Origin: Onthophagus taurus
Taxonomy: Eukaryota; Arthropoda; Insecta; Coleoptera; Scarabaeidae
Length of the DNA stretch: 64,000 nucleotides
Direction: 5' to 3'
NCBI RefSeq assembly: GCF_036711975.1
Contig: NC_091972.1
Location: 33,423,001 to 33,487,000 of the forward strand
The position numbers and the translations under genes were made by a program. Positions 51,660 to 62,639 of this stretch are shown piece after piece. Below the pieces are notes generated by a model. That model ran no database searches. It was not told where the DNA came from and was given only the letters and a program-made list of their open reading frames with translations. Position 1 is the first letter of the stretch. Each line of letters starts with the position of its first letter.

Positions 51660-54600
51660 ATGAATACTAAGGAAAAAATGTGTGAAGAATCGGCTTGTTT
51701 GGTACCCAGTCTGGAAAACCCTCAAAATGGATCTTCTTCTGGGTTTAGAGGTAAGTTATTTTATTTATATTAAAATTTTTTTTGATTCATTTTGTTATTT
51801 AAGTGGTGACTAATAGGGGAAGTTCTGGAACGACAAGTAATGGTGGAGATGCTTTGGTTGGTTTTCATGAAGATGCAATATCGCAAGCTGCAGCTGGAAA
51901 AGCTCAGTTATTGCTGTGTATTGCTTTGGGATTTGCTGTTATTGCTGATGCTTCGGAATTATCACTCTTGGGGTATATATTACCTGCGGCTGAGTTACAA
52001 TTATGTCTGGATGATCATCGAAGAGAATGGTTGGGTAAGAGTACATTGACATTAACATGTTTATGTGTATTTAGGTAAATTTTGATTTAAACAATGGAAA
52101 AGAAACGTAATAACAATTTTCAAGTGTTTCTTAGAGAATTTCAGTATGTACCAAAAGTAGACTTACTACATAGTTTCTGTTAATTAAGAAATTGTTTTTG
52201 TATCAAATTGAAAAATAGATTTCAGTGTTTAATTGGATGTACAAATCGTTTTCTAGTTCTAATAGAAAGATCTTGGTGGATTTTTAAAATTTGATTTCAA
52301 TTTTAACATCTGTTCCTAAACTTGAAAATTAGCACTCTTAATCGCTTTTTCAAAAATGCTTCTTTATGTATCTGTTTCACATCTCGACGCTTTAGCTTTA
52401 GTCTTACTTCTGCCACGACTAAATTTACACAACTTAAAATTTATGATCTCATTGCGAGATAAGGCGAAAGCGAACGTTAAGAAGAATCCGTCTTCCGCTA
52501 GATGGGACTATTATAAGTCTCTGCGGAACTTAACGGCATTTACTGTGAAGGCAGAGAAAAGAGCTTATTTTCGTCATATTGGTAATATGCGTGACAGAAG
52601 ACAATTGTGGTTTAAACTAGGGTCACTTAGTTTGAAAAAGAAGTCAGTATCTGGTATTAATAAGGGCTTTAAAAAATGTTAATGAACTGAATGATTACTT
52701 TCTTAAGAGTATCTCTGATATTCTTGATTCAATGCCTCTTGATCAATCGGTTTTGGATTTTTATACTAGTTTGCCTAATAATGGAGGTGTTTTTGAATTT
52801 TCTACTGTTTGTCCTACTTTGGTCGAGAAACTTGTGTATGATTTAAGGTCATGTTCTGAGGGTAGTGATGGTATTAGCGCCGATATGATTAAGCTTGCCT
52901 GTCCAGTCATTTTACCTTATTTCACACATATATTAAATGTCTGTATTGCAGAGGGGAGGTTTCCGGACATTTGGAAGCATGCTCTAATTAAACCTATTCC
53001 TAAAAATCAAAATCCTACCAGTTTTAGTCATCTGAGACCTATTAGTTTATTGCCAGCTTTTTCAAAGATTCTGGAGAAGATACTAAAACAGCAACTTGTG
53101 GAATATCTTCATGAATTTAATTTGCTTCCGGAATTTCAATCAGGTTTTAGAATGAGTTTTAGTACTACTACTTCAATGATGGCGCTTATGGATGAGCTGA
53201 TTACTGCGATTGATCAGGGTAACGTTGCTATTCTCACTCTGCTAGACTTTAGTCGTGCATTTGATACTGTGAATTATACCATTCTTTTGTCGATTCTTTC
53301 GTCAATTGGCTTTGATTCGACTGCTCTAAACTTAATTAGTGCATATCTGAATGGTAGATCACAGTCGGTTGTTATTGATGGGGTGGCATCTGAGTGTCGT
53401 GAGGTTATCTCCGGGGTTCCACAGGGCTCTATTCTGGGACCGATTTTGTTCTCCATTTATACAGCTCATCTTTTTGATCGGATTCAACATGGTACACAGT
53501 ATGTTTACGCGGATGATACGCAGTTGGTTCACTCCTTTCATCCCTCCCAATGGCGGGAGGCTATTCGTCGCATCAATACTGATCTCCATTGTGTTTATGA
53601 GGCATCCACTGTACACTGTCTGAGGATCAATCCTGATAAGTCGGCGGTCATGATCTTTGGGAATACAAAATTCACTTCAAAAGTGGCTCGGCCCTTTGGT
53701 ATTGTCATGAATGGTACGAAATTACCTGTAGTTGATAGTCATAAAAGTCTTGGTTTGGAAATTGATAGTTCTTTTAGATATTCGTCTCAGGTCAGTAAAT
53801 ATGTTAAAAACGCTTATTTCGCCCTCAGGCTACTTTTTCCGCATAGGTCTTACTTACCCATAGATGTCAAGCGGATGTTATGCGATGCTCTTGTTTTGTC
53901 TCAATTTAATTACATGGTTCCTGTATACCATCCAGCGTTAACTGCTTTTGATTCAAATAGAATCCAAAAAATTCAAAACTGCTGTTTACGTTTTATTTAT
54001 GGCATACGAAAATATGATAAGATATCTCATAAGTTAGTTGACGCTGGATGGTTGTCGATGGGGAACAGAAGAGTGCTTCAGACATTAGTGGTTTATCATA
54101 AACTAATGTTGAGTAAGACTCCAAGTTATTTATATAGGAAGATTAATTTTAGAAGTAACGTTCATAATCGATTGACTAGGTTTATTTCCTTTATTTCTCC
54201 ACCTGTCCATCGCACGGGTTTGTTTGAGAGATCTTTCTCATACCATGTTTACAAATCCTATAATCTTATTTCGATGGCTGATAGGAAGTTAAGTGTATCG
54301 ACGTTCAGGTCTCGGTTATTTGAAAGATTATTCAGATGTCAGTGTGCTTCTCTGTTGCAAGGGGTCCCGATATCGAGTTGCGTTGCGCATGTCACGGAAT
54401 CGAGTTTAGTTAATTAGTTTATTATTTACAACTAATTTAATTTTTTTTTTTTTGGGTTTTGTGTTTGTTACGTCTTCAATTATTAATGTTTAATACCTCT
54501 TTTTGTTATCAAGGTCCAGATGGAAGAACAGGATTTTATTTTCCTGAATCTGCGCCTCGTGAATTGCTTGCCCCACTATGCTATAATAGCTCTCTGTGTT

Positions 54601-57600
54601 TAGATAGTTTTATTTTGTACCTTTTTTTTTTCTTTCGAATCATTTATTGTTTTTATTTTTGGTTATATTATCTTGCTATATTATATTGTTTTATTTCTGT
54701 AATTGCTGTGTGGTTTGGCAATAAAGTCTATTATTATTATTATTATTATTACTAGAATTGTTTGTTCAGAAGAAACAAAATAAAAAAATTAATTTCACTG
54801 TAAAATAAAGTGACTTTAACGTCAACAACCTAATCTTGCGCAATCAGCAGGATATCTTGACCGACTAAATAAAAATTTTCGGATGTGTTTGTGCTTGTAC
54901 CTGTTAGATTAAAACAAAGAATTCCGAACATCGACATTTCCGAGGAATTACGACGTTAGGATCGGATCACATTTTGTAGAATACTGATCATAGATTAAGA
55001 AACCACGAAGAAACAAAGAAGAAACCAAATGCAAGCACGAACGTAAGTAGTTCTAAGGATTTTATGTAAAATTATCAAAAATCCACCTTCTAATATTCTA
55101 ACACATTCTGTAAACATGATTCATCCGTTTACAAGAGCGTATACCCCAGGTGGAAATCAATGCAACCCCAAACTTCGATGGAAAGATGATAACATTACTT
55201 CTTTTTATTGAGGCTTGGGAAGAACGTTGTACGTTATGCAAATCTACTGATAACTCGATAATCGCTTTCCATATTAAGATAATTAAATCGAGACTAGTTA
55301 CTGCGACTCAATGTTTGAATACTTGCCAAGCATTATCTACATGGTGGGAAATCAAGAGCTGTTTAGAACTGAACTATTCCAATCAGAGACCAGGGGAGCT
55401 TATTTATGCCAGAAGATAATCAATTAAACCATGAATAATATTCTTCGTGGCCTTAACGATAATATCTGTCATGTCTATCTGGATGACATTGTAATATTTT
55501 CTACATCTCTTCAACATCATGAAAATCGTCTCAAAGCAAGTGGTTAAGCAAGCTTTTCAATAATCAATAATCGGTTCCGAATAAGTCAAAAAAATGTAAA
55601 AATCTTTTATACTAGATATGCCGATTTAAATAAACCTTTTGTGATTACAACCGATGCATCAAATTTTGCAATAGCTGCAATAATAAGCCAAGGAAAAATT
55701 GGATTTGACAAACCCATAACTTATGCTTCGCGAACTCTCTCAACAACCGAATGAAATGTTCTGCTTGCTTTGGTAGATGCTCTCATATAATTCTCAAGTT
55801 GTTGCCTTTGAGCCATTTCCTGAGATATCGAACGCCAGCTATCTCGCCATCCCAAGTGGTCTTGATTCGAGAGAGTTATTTACAGGCACGGATTTCGGAA
55901 GTCTGTTGTCGATCATACGACCCACGTGGTGATCCCATTGCCTCTTCCGCTGTCTTCCCCATCTCACTATGTCTGGAACGTTGCATTGATCTCTAATATC
56001 CCGGTTTCTCACTTTGTCTACTCTTGTTTTTTCCACTATTAATCTCAATGTCTTTATCAGGGCTACTCATAACATGCTCTTGGTTTCGTTTGTTTTTACT
56101 CTCACTTCTATTCCATATGTCATTATCGGTTTTATACACATCTTACATGTATATTAGAACTTTGCCCTCTATTCGCATACACGGATTTGACCAAATTGTA
56201 TCTCTTAAGCACCCTGATTCTGCTGATGCGTTGTTAATTTGGTTCCTCAAGTCTTTCACTGAATCAAGCCAGCTAGATATATGTACGCCTAAATAGTTAA
56301 GTTGCATGATTTGTTCAATTGACTTATCATCGGTCACGAGTTTACATTTGACCGGATCTCTTGCAGTAGTGATGGACTTGGTCTTATCAATGGAAATTGC
56401 CATTTGGAGATTATTGCTTACATGAAAGATATAATGCAGTTGTCGTTGTAGGTCGTCTTCTGTTCCTGTGATTATTTATCATCTGCATAACACATCATGC
56501 TAACTTTAGTGGTGGTCATCACGTACCTCATATTTCAAGATATATTAGGAGATGAAACATAAACGGGCAAAGACTGTCTCCTTGTCTAATAAGAATTTTA
56601 CACTCTGCGTTCACTTCCTTTTAAGATCGTATACATTGCAAACAGGGAATCCACCATATTTACATAACTTTTGTAAAATTGTTTGAAAATATATTTTAAT
56701 TGAAAACTTTCTATTTACTTGCAGTTTCGATTACTCACTTAGCGTTGGGAATTGGAGCTCTCTGTTGGGGATTTTTAGGCGATAAAGTAGGAAGAAAACG
56801 TGGTTTGATCAGCGCTTTAGCTGTTGGCGGTCTCTTTTCAACAGTGTCAACTGTAATGCCAACTTACGGAACTTTTATGACTGCAAGGTATTAACATAAG
56901 CTTTATCCTAACAATCGCTTTTAAAAACTCACCAGCTTTAATCATATTTCTTCGAATTAGCTGCATTTTTTAATTGCAATGAATAAAATGATAATACCAA
57001 AAGCAAAAACTACTTTTGTTGTAGGTTTGGATCTGGTTTAGGAATAGCAGGCGTAATGCCTTTAGCGTTTAGTTATTTAGCTGAAACTTGTCCAAGAGCG
57101 ACCAGAACCCGCTATATGAGTCTTTTATATTCTTTTTGGCCAGCTGGAGCCCTCCTAACCTCAGCTATCGCCCATTTAACGTTGCCCAGTAACGGGGCGG
57201 AAATCGTTTCCGACAATAAAGAACATTGGAGTTCATGGCATAAATTTTTACTTTTAAATATTTTACCAATAGTTATAGGATCAATTTTTATTTCAACTAT
57301 GTCCGAATCTCCCAGATATCTTTTAGAAGCCGCTCGAGAAATGGAAGCACTCGAAGTTTACCAAAAATTACACAAAATGAATAAATCTCGAACTCAATAT
57401 GGATTAACCGAATTGGAATTACCTGGGAGAAGTGCTTATCGAGAGAGACCGAATAATTCTTCAAGAAATGCTTTAAGAATTATGTATGATACGGTAAGTT
57501 AATATTATTTAAAAAAGTAATTTTAATTAAAATGACTTGTAATTGTAGTTAAAAGAAACTTTTCAAAGACTTTTATCACCGTCATATTTCGAGTCAACAG

Positions 57601-57922
57601 TAACTTTATTGCTTTGTCATTTTTTAATGTCGGTTTTATACATGGGTATATCAACGTATTCAACGTTAGTTATAAAAGATATAAACGATGCACAGTTTAC
57701 CGAGCTTAAAAAGCACGTGATCAACGAAAACTATACCGGAACTGTTTTTAATAGTACCATAGAAAACGTCCAATATACGGGTACAGTGTTCAAGAATGTA
57801 ACGTTCAGGCACATGGAATTCAGTCATGTCGAGTTTTTCGATTGTATTTTTGAAGGAGCTGAATTTTCCAATGTTAAATCGTCAATTACTTATTTTGAAA
57901 ACTCTACAATTAAAGATTGCAG
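51660..57922 (+). CDS. Synaptic vesicle glycoprotein 2-like transporter (MFS), C-terminus not in view
   Basis: Major-facilitator protein of the SV2 group; in animals these sit in synaptic vesicles and affect exocytosis. Coding exons 51660-51750, 51804-52034, 56725-56887, 57025-57493 and 57549-57922, all GT/AG with matching phases, give 442 residues so far. The N-terminus is cytosolic. TM1 is LLLCIALGFAVIADASELSL. The MFS loop is WGFLGDKVGRKRG, then FGSGLGIAGVMPLAF. The central loop has SESPRYLLEA. After the next membrane segment the luminal domain shows pentapeptide-like repeats (TVFKNVTFRHMEFSHVEFFD, CIFEGAEFSNV). The last visible donor is at 57922/57923; the remaining C-terminal membrane segments probably lie beyond the window. 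The 4.7-kb second coding intron is packed with retroelement remains. Confidence 0.92.
52340..54755 (+). mobile_element. LINE (Jockey superfamily, CR1/L2-like), 5'-truncated, in an SV2 intron
   Basis: It lies within intron 2, in the same orientation as the gene. RT with C-terminal domain, then ATAAA and a (TTA)n tail at 54729-54752. No endonuclease part remains. It is of the same family as the old fragment at 9980-10345. Confidence 0.85.
52356..54417 (+). pseudogene. CR1/L2-like reverse transcriptase, one frameshift
   Basis: The linker frame (52356-52682) includes KNPSSARWDYYKSLRN and ends in a frameshift in an A-run near 52668. The main frame 52732-54417 (561 residues) continues the same protein (NELNDYFLKS just upstream). 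RT blocks: GSDGISADMIKLA, FSHLRPISLLPAFSKILEK, FQSGFRMSFSTTTSM, LLDFSRAFDTVNYTI, ISGVPQGSILGPILFSIYT, YVYADDTQLVHSF (catalytic YADD). The thumb and C-terminal region is complete up to a stop at 54417. Apart from the truncation and one frameshift it is well preserved. Confidence 0.9.
54756..55149. other. Spacer, perhaps leader of the Ty3-like remnant
   Basis: No coding. It may include the untranslated 5' region of the following Ty3-like remnant, but no LTR was identified. Confidence 0.35.
55150..55770 (+). pseudogene. Ty3/gypsy-like retrotransposon remnant, internally deleted
   Basis: Gag-like piece 55150-55419 (NFDGKMITLLLFIEAWEERC, ALSTWWEIKSCLELNY). Then a jump to the reverse transcriptase box VYLDDIVIFSTSL at about 55474-55512, and to the RNase H start KPFVITTDASNFAIAAIISQ, KPITYASRTLSTTE at about 55635-55755. 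Protease, most of RT and integrase are missing and no LTR was found. It is in the same orientation as the SV2-like gene. Confidence 0.8.
55790..56625 (-). pseudogene. RTE-like LINE reverse transcriptase fragment
   Basis: Minus strand from about 56625: IRQGDSLCPFMFHL, then MMCYADD (catalytic box) near 56500, then SIDKTKSITTARDPVKCKLV and QLNYLGVHISSW, then the C-terminal blocks DKVRNRDIRDQCNVPDIVRW and HHVGRMIDNRLPKSV. Broken by stops near 56480 and 56050. It is opposite in orientation to the SV2-like gene. Confidence 0.8.
56626..56724. other. Intron end before SV2 exon 3
   Basis: AT-rich with a polypyrimidine-poor stretch, closing in CTATTTACTTGCAG at 56711-56724. Confidence 0.6.
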
Positions 57923-57939
57923 GTAAAATTTATTACCTA

Positions 57940-58049
57940 TATGAAGTTAACCCCCAATTTTTCTAACCCTCAATTAGATAGGAATTTATAGTATTTTGAT
58001 TATAACAAGAGAACCTCTCAACCGATTTTGATCAACTCTATGTCATCCG
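57940..58049. repeat. Fragment of the CTAGCCCCCAAT foldback arm
   Basis: Matches 20770-20870: GAAGTTAACCCCCAATTTTT, then CTCAATTAGATAGGAA and TTGATTATAACAAGAGAA. The copia element is inserted at its right-hand end. Confidence 0.75.
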
Positions 58050-58214
58050 TGATAGATGCACGCTTAAAGACGATTGAAAAAGGCTTAATCTTCTTAATAA
58101 AACGCGGGACAACTCTTACTCGTTTTATTATTGAATTAACATAACCTCACATTACATTATCTCTTATTAACTATATGTTTACATATACATACATGTGTAT
58201 GTGGTTGCCTAACA
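58050..58214 (-). repeat. Copia 3' LTR
   Basis: 165 bp, TGATAGATGC...CCTAACA on the + strand. Identical by eye to 62293-62457. Confidence 0.95.
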
Positions 58215-58224
58215 CCCTCCCTTA
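58215..58224 (-). other. Copia polypurine tract
   Basis: In element orientation TAAGGGAGGG directly precedes the 3' LTR (TGTTAGG). Confidence 0.7.
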
Positions 58225-58264
58225 AACATATATTACTGTTAATCATTAACATTTCAAAAAAAAC

Positions 58265-61200
58265 TTAACATAATCCAAAACAATTGTTACAAAAAATAAA
58301 TTTTGACCTGAAGAGGGGTTTGGTGAGACTGTCTGCTGCCATTTCATCGGTATTTATATGTCGGATAGTTAGTTCCTTCTGATCGATTTTTTCGCGTATG
58401 AAATGGTGGCGAACATCAATGTGTTTCGACCTCTGTCGACAGCCACTTGTTTTCGCTAAATCTATAGCTCCTTTGTTATCGCAGTAGATGATAGTTTCTT
58501 CTTTGGCATAATCTGGGTCTAGTTCTGATATTAGTGATTTTAACCAGATTCCTTCTTGACATGCAGAACTTAAACTCATATATTCTGCTTCGGTGGTGGA
58601 AAGAGCGACTGTATTTTGTTTTTTTGTGGACCAAGAAACTGCTGCTCCTTGCATTTTAAATATGTATCCAGTGATGCTCTTTCTGTCCGAGTGGTTCGCC
58701 CAATCAGCGTCGCTGTATCCTTCCAAAAACTGATCTGAACTCTTATTGAAAGTTAATTTTAATTCAGTTGTTCCTTTCAAATATCTAAAAATTCGTTTAA
58801 CTGCATTCCAATGTGGTAGTCCAGGATTGTTACAAAATCTGCTGACCAGATTCGTCGCATAGCTTATGTCTGGCCTGCTGACCTGACAAAGGAAGAATAA
58901 AGCTCCTATAGCTTGTCTATATGGTATCTTCGCCATAGCTTCTTTCTCTTTCACACTGCTTGGACTCATTTCATCATTTAGCTTTTGGTTTGGGTCGCAA
59001 GGTGTAGCGGTTGGATTACAATCCTCCATATTGAATCTTTCAAGAATTCTTCGGATGTAACCAGTCTGATCGATAGAAACAGAATTCCTGTTCTTGGTTA
59101 TTCTCATACCTAATATGTTACTGGCCTTTCCCAGGTCCTTTATTTTGAAGTGTTCCTGTAGTTCAATCTTACATTTCTTGATTTTTCCTTCATCATTTGC
59201 TAGGATCATTATATCGTCAACATAAATTGCAATTATAATCATGTTATCGCCTGATCCTTTATAAAAAATGCATTGATCTGTGTTTGACTTGTTGTAACCC
59301 AAGTTATTCAAAACATCAGATAACTTCCTATTCCAAGCTCTCCCACTTTGTTTTAATCCGTACATTGCTTTCTTTAATTTTAGTGCTTTATGTTCATTTT
59401 TCGATGATCTTAGAAATTCTGGAATTTCGATGTAGATATCTTCATCTAACGGTCCTTGGAGGTATGCTGTCGTTACGTCTACATGATGCACTGACAAATC
59501 ATATTTAACAGCCAAGGAGAGTAAATATCGGATCGAGTTGTATCTTACGACGGGTGAATATGTTTCGGTATAATCGATGCCTTCTATTTGATTGCACCCT
59601 TTTACAACTAGTCTCGCTTTATATCTTTCTATTTTACCATCAGGATTCCTTTTTATCTTCAATACCCATCTTGTTTTTAGTAATTTTCTGTCATCTGGTG
59701 GTTTCACTTCATCCCACGTTTGATTTTCTAATAAGGAATTGATTTCTTCTTTCATTGCTTCTGACCATTGTTCCTTATTTGATCCTTTTAGTGCTTCTTC
59801 AACAGTACTGGGTTCACCATCCTGCCTTAAGGAGAAATATGTAACAAAGTCTTCCATAAGCCTTGGTTTGGGTTGTCTACTAGACCTTCGAACCTCGTGT
59901 ACTTTGACTTGTGCCTGGTCCTCCGAGTCGTCTTTCGATACTTCATTTGGTGTATATGACTCGTCCGTTTCTTCTCTTTCTTCTTCGGTTTCACTATTTT
60001 CCGCGTTGACCTCATTCTGTCCTTCCTCTTCTTCCTTTTCTTGTTGGAATGTTATCTTCATTGGTAACCTCTGATCCGAATTTTCTGGATGTTTTCCATT
60101 TTCTAAGAAAATCACATCTCGGCTTTTTGTTATCTTCCGTGTGACAGGGTTAATAAGTCTATAACCTTTGGTTTCTTCACAATAACCCATGAAGATCAAT
60201 TCTTCAGACTTTGTGTCCCATTTTTGACGCTTTTCTTTCGGTATATAAACCATAGCAGGACAACCAAAAACTCGTAAATTCGACAGATCTGGCAACGTTC
60301 CTGACCATAATTCTTCTGGTGTACGGCCTGTGGCGAAAGCGGGTGAACTATTTATTAGATAGACTGCCGTATTTACTGCTTCAGCCCAATACTTTGTAGG
60401 TAATTTGGCTGCTATCAGCATTGACCTGGCTCGTTCTACGATGGTACGATTCATCCTTTCGGCAAGACCATTTTGTTGAGGGCTGTATGGTACTGTAGTT
60501 TGATGTCGGATACCAGCCTTCTGCAACAAATTTCTTAAATCATGGTTTACGTATTCCTTACCGTTATCACTGCGAAGAGTTTTTATTTTCTTGTTAGTTT
60601 GATTCTCGACCATAGTTTTGAATTCTGAAAATACTTCTTTAACTTGGTATTTGCCCTTTAAGAAATAAACAAACACCTTTCTTGAATGATCGTCTATTAG
60701 GGTTAGGAAATATTTTGCTCCGCCAATTGAGGTTTCTTCCATGGGACCACATAAATCAGAATGGATTAAGTTCAGTATGCTATTTGAACGTTTCCCACTA
60801 AAACTGAAAGGGAGCCTTGCTTGTTTCCCTTTAATACACGCAATACATGTATCTTCTGTTATTTCCATCCCATCTAATCCATTGGCTAGACCTTTCATTA
60901 ACAGTTGCATCCCTTTTCTGCCTAAATGTCCCAGGCGTTGATGCCAAATGTTTCCCAAACAAGTCGCAATCATAGCAGATTCCCCATTTACTTCTTTGGT
61001 ATTTAACTTGTAAATTCCTCCAGTTTCTGTACCGGTTGCTATTACTTTGCCTGACTTGTCAATTATGTTGCATCCTGTTTTGTTAAAAATAACATTATAG
61101 TCATTACGAACTATTTTGCTGATTGAAAGGAGATTTACTGCAAGATCAGGTACGTGTAGTACATTTTTCGCGACAATGACATCTTCATCGTCTTCTGAGG

Positions 61201-62122
61201 TATGAATAAATACTTCCCCTTTGCTTTCGGAAGGTAATTTTGACTTATTAGCTGCTATCACTTCAGTTCTGGTATGCAATTGTGCTTTTTCTATTAGTTC
61301 AGCATGCGGTGTCATGTGAGATGAAGCGCATGAATCTAAATACCAGCTTTGGTCTTCTTTTAACTCAACAGAACTGTACAGAGCAAAAAATGCCTTTTGT
61401 TTACTCTTAGGATTGTTTTCCCCTTCTTGTTTATTCGACTTGTTTTTGCATTCCGAAGCGTAATGTCCGTATTTGTTACAAGCATAACATCGTATGGCCT
61501 TTTTGTTATTTTTCTTCTCGGGAAAACTTTTGAATGAAGAACCTTTTTTCTGTACGTACATCGCCGACTCAGCATCTTCCGTATGGTTGACATCTTGTAA
61601 AAGTTTTGTTTTAATTGAGTCACCTGTTATTGGGGTTCCGGAGCTCTCTAAACCCATGATCATCGGTTTATATTCTTCAGGTAGGCCTGCCAACAACAAC
61701 GCTCCGATCCATTCTTCGCCCACTTTAAAATTTAAACTATTTAATTTGTGTGCGGTCGTCGTGATTGTATTCACATATTCTGCAGTCGATTTACAACTTG
61801 TAAGCCGTGTAGTAACCAGCTGCCTGAGGAGACCAACCTTTCTTGTTAAGCCTGAGTCCTCGAATGTAGATTGTAATTTATCCCAAGCCTCTTGTGCTGT
61901 TTTGGTGTCTTGTATGTGACTGTAATTGATTGGATCTACCGATAATATTATTTTTGCTCTAGCTTTTGTCACCCTTTTAATATCAGCGGTATACGTTGAA
62001 TTTCCGATGACGCATCCCCATAAGTCCTCGTGCTCAAGAAGCGCTTGCATAGCGAACTTCCACGTGTTATAATTCTCCTGACCTGTTAGCTTTTCCACAG
62101 CAGGTAAACTGGAGCTAGCCAT
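58265..62122 (-). CDS. Ty1/copia Gag-Pol polyprotein
   Basis: The open frame begins at 62158 (1297 codons), but the ATG at 62122 (MASSSLPAVEKLTGQENY) matches the usual copia start, giving 1285 residues. Order: Gag with a CCHC knuckle (CYACNKYGHYASEC, about 210); aspartic protease (WYLDSCASSHMT); integrase with its HHCC zinc finger (HQRLGHLGRKG) and DDE core (TLIDDHSRKVFV, LRSDNGKEYV, YSPQQNGLAERMNR); reverse transcriptase (TRWVLKIKRNPDGKIERYKA, AIYVDDIMILA); RNase H (GYSDADWANHSDRKS, STTEAEYMSL, RSKHIDVRHHFIRE). Integrase before RT is the copia order. No stops or frameshifts, so it may be active. Confidence 0.95.
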   Translation of the reverse strand: MASSSLPAVEKLTGQENYNTWKFAMQALLEHEDLWGCVIGNSTYTADIKRVTKARAKIILSVDPINYSHIQDTKTAQEAWDKLQSTFEDSGLTRKVGLLRQLVTTRLTSCKSTAEYVNTITTTAHKLNSLNFKVGEEWIGALLLAGLPEEYKPMIMGLESSGTPITGDSIKTKLLQDVNHTEDAESAMYVQKKGSSFKSFPEKKNNKKAIRCYACNKYGHYASECKNKSNKQEGENNPKSKQKAFFALYSSVELKEDQSWYLDSCASSHMTPHAELIEKAQLHTRTEVIAANKSKLPSESKGEVFIHTSEDDEDVIVAKNVLHVPDLAVNLLSISKIVRNDYNVIFNKTGCNIIDKSGKVIATGTETGGIYKLNTKEVNGESAMIATCLGNIWHQRLGHLGRKGMQLLMKGLANGLDGMEITEDTCIACIKGKQARLPFSFSGKRSNSILNLIHSDLCGPMEETSIGGAKYFLTLIDDHSRKVFVYFLKGKYQVKEVFSEFKTMVENQTNKKIKTLRSDNGKEYVNHDLRNLLQKAGIRHQTTVPYSPQQNGLAERMNRTIVERARSMLIAAKLPTKYWAEAVNTAVYLINSSPAFATGRTPEELWSGTLPDLSNLRVFGCPAMVYIPKEKRQKWDTKSEELIFMGYCEETKGYRLINPVTRKITKSRDVIFLENGKHPENSDQRLPMKITFQQEKEEEEGQNEVNAENSETEEEREETDESYTPNEVSKDDSEDQAQVKVHEVRRSSRQPKPRLMEDFVTYFSLRQDGEPSTVEEALKGSNKEQWSEAMKEEINSLLENQTWDEVKPPDDRKLLKTRWVLKIKRNPDGKIERYKARLVVKGCNQIEGIDYTETYSPVVRYNSIRYLLSLAVKYDLSVHHVDVTTAYLQGPLDEDIYIEIPEFLRSSKNEHKALKLKKAMYGLKQSGRAWNRKLSDVLNNLGYNKSNTDQCIFYKGSGDNMIIIAIYVDDIMILANDEGKIKKCKIELQEHFKIKDLGKASNILGMRITKNRNSVSIDQTGYIRRILERFNMEDCNPTATPCDPNQKLNDEMSPSSVKEKEAMAKIPYRQAIGALFFLCQVSRPDISYATNLVSRFCNNPGLPHWNAVKRIFRYLKGTTELKLTFNKSSDQFLEGYSDADWANHSDRKSITGYIFKMQGAAVSWSTKKQNTVALSTTEAEYMSLSSACQEGIWLKSLISELDPDYAKEETIIYCDNKGAIDLAKTSGCRQRSKHIDVRHHFIREKIDQKELTIRHINTDEMAADSLTKPLFRSKFIFCNNCFGLC

Positions 62123-62278
62123 AATTCCCGTGATAACCAATAAATCAAAAAAGAACAACGTGATCGTCTGTGACGAGGTTCGATTTTTTTTTAGGTTAGT
62201 TTTTTTTTTAACGTTCCGGTCGAATCGACTTTCGCTTTTTCTCTTCTACTGATCGTCCTTTACTCACATAGGCGCGAT

Positions 62279-62292
62279 CTGGGCCCATAACC
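62279..62292 (-). other. Copia primer-binding site, half tRNA-iMet
   Basis: The + strand CTGGGCCCATAACC just inside the LTR equals the anticodon stem and loop of initiator tRNA-Met (CAU anticodon). Its complement is therefore primed by a tRNA fragment ending in the anticodon loop, as known for Drosophila copia. Confidence 0.8.
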
Positions 62293-62457
62293 TGATAGAT
62301 GCACGCTTAAAGACGATTGAAAAAGGCTTAATCTTCTTAATAAAACGCGGGACAACTCTTACTCGTTTTATTATTGAATTAACATAACCTCACATTACAT
62401 TATCTCTTATTAACTATATGTTTACATATACATACATGTGTATGTGGTTGCCTAACA
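62293..62457 (-). repeat. Copia 5' LTR
   Basis: Same 165 bp as 58050-58214; in element orientation it precedes the primer-binding site. Confidence 0.95.
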
Positions 62458-62462
62458 ATCCG

Positions 62463-62639
62463 AGAATACCATAAAAAATCACCTTTTTTAAGTGATCTAA
62501 GAGGACTACTATATCCTTTGAGCTTTTGTAATCCACTACAGTTAACGAGGAGCCTGCACACTACTTCACACCATGTGCCACGTCCGGTCAGCTGGCAAGT
62601 GGTGTGACATAGGTGCTGGCTCAGTCCTCTGAATATCAA
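62463..62639. other. Short spacer
   Basis: No gene recognised. Between the copia target duplication and the next LINE fragment. Confidence 0.4.

Larger units (their letters stand above)
58050..62457 (-). mobile_element. Ty1/copia LTR retrotransposon, apparently intact
   Basis: Two 165-bp LTRs that I read as identical, 5-bp duplication ATCCG (58045-58049 and 62458-62462), half-tRNA-iMet primer site, purine-rich tract and one long ORF. Read leftwards, downstream of the last visible SV2 exon. If SV2 continues to the right, the element lies in its intron, antisense to it. Confidence 0.95.

Noticed and set aside
55150-55770. A working Ty3/gypsy element in the SV2 intron
   Set aside because: Protease, most of RT, and integrase are gone and LTRs are not seen; only a remnant.
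59284-60074. Plus-strand open frames inside the copia polyprotein
   Set aside because: Antisense shadows of the copia frame.
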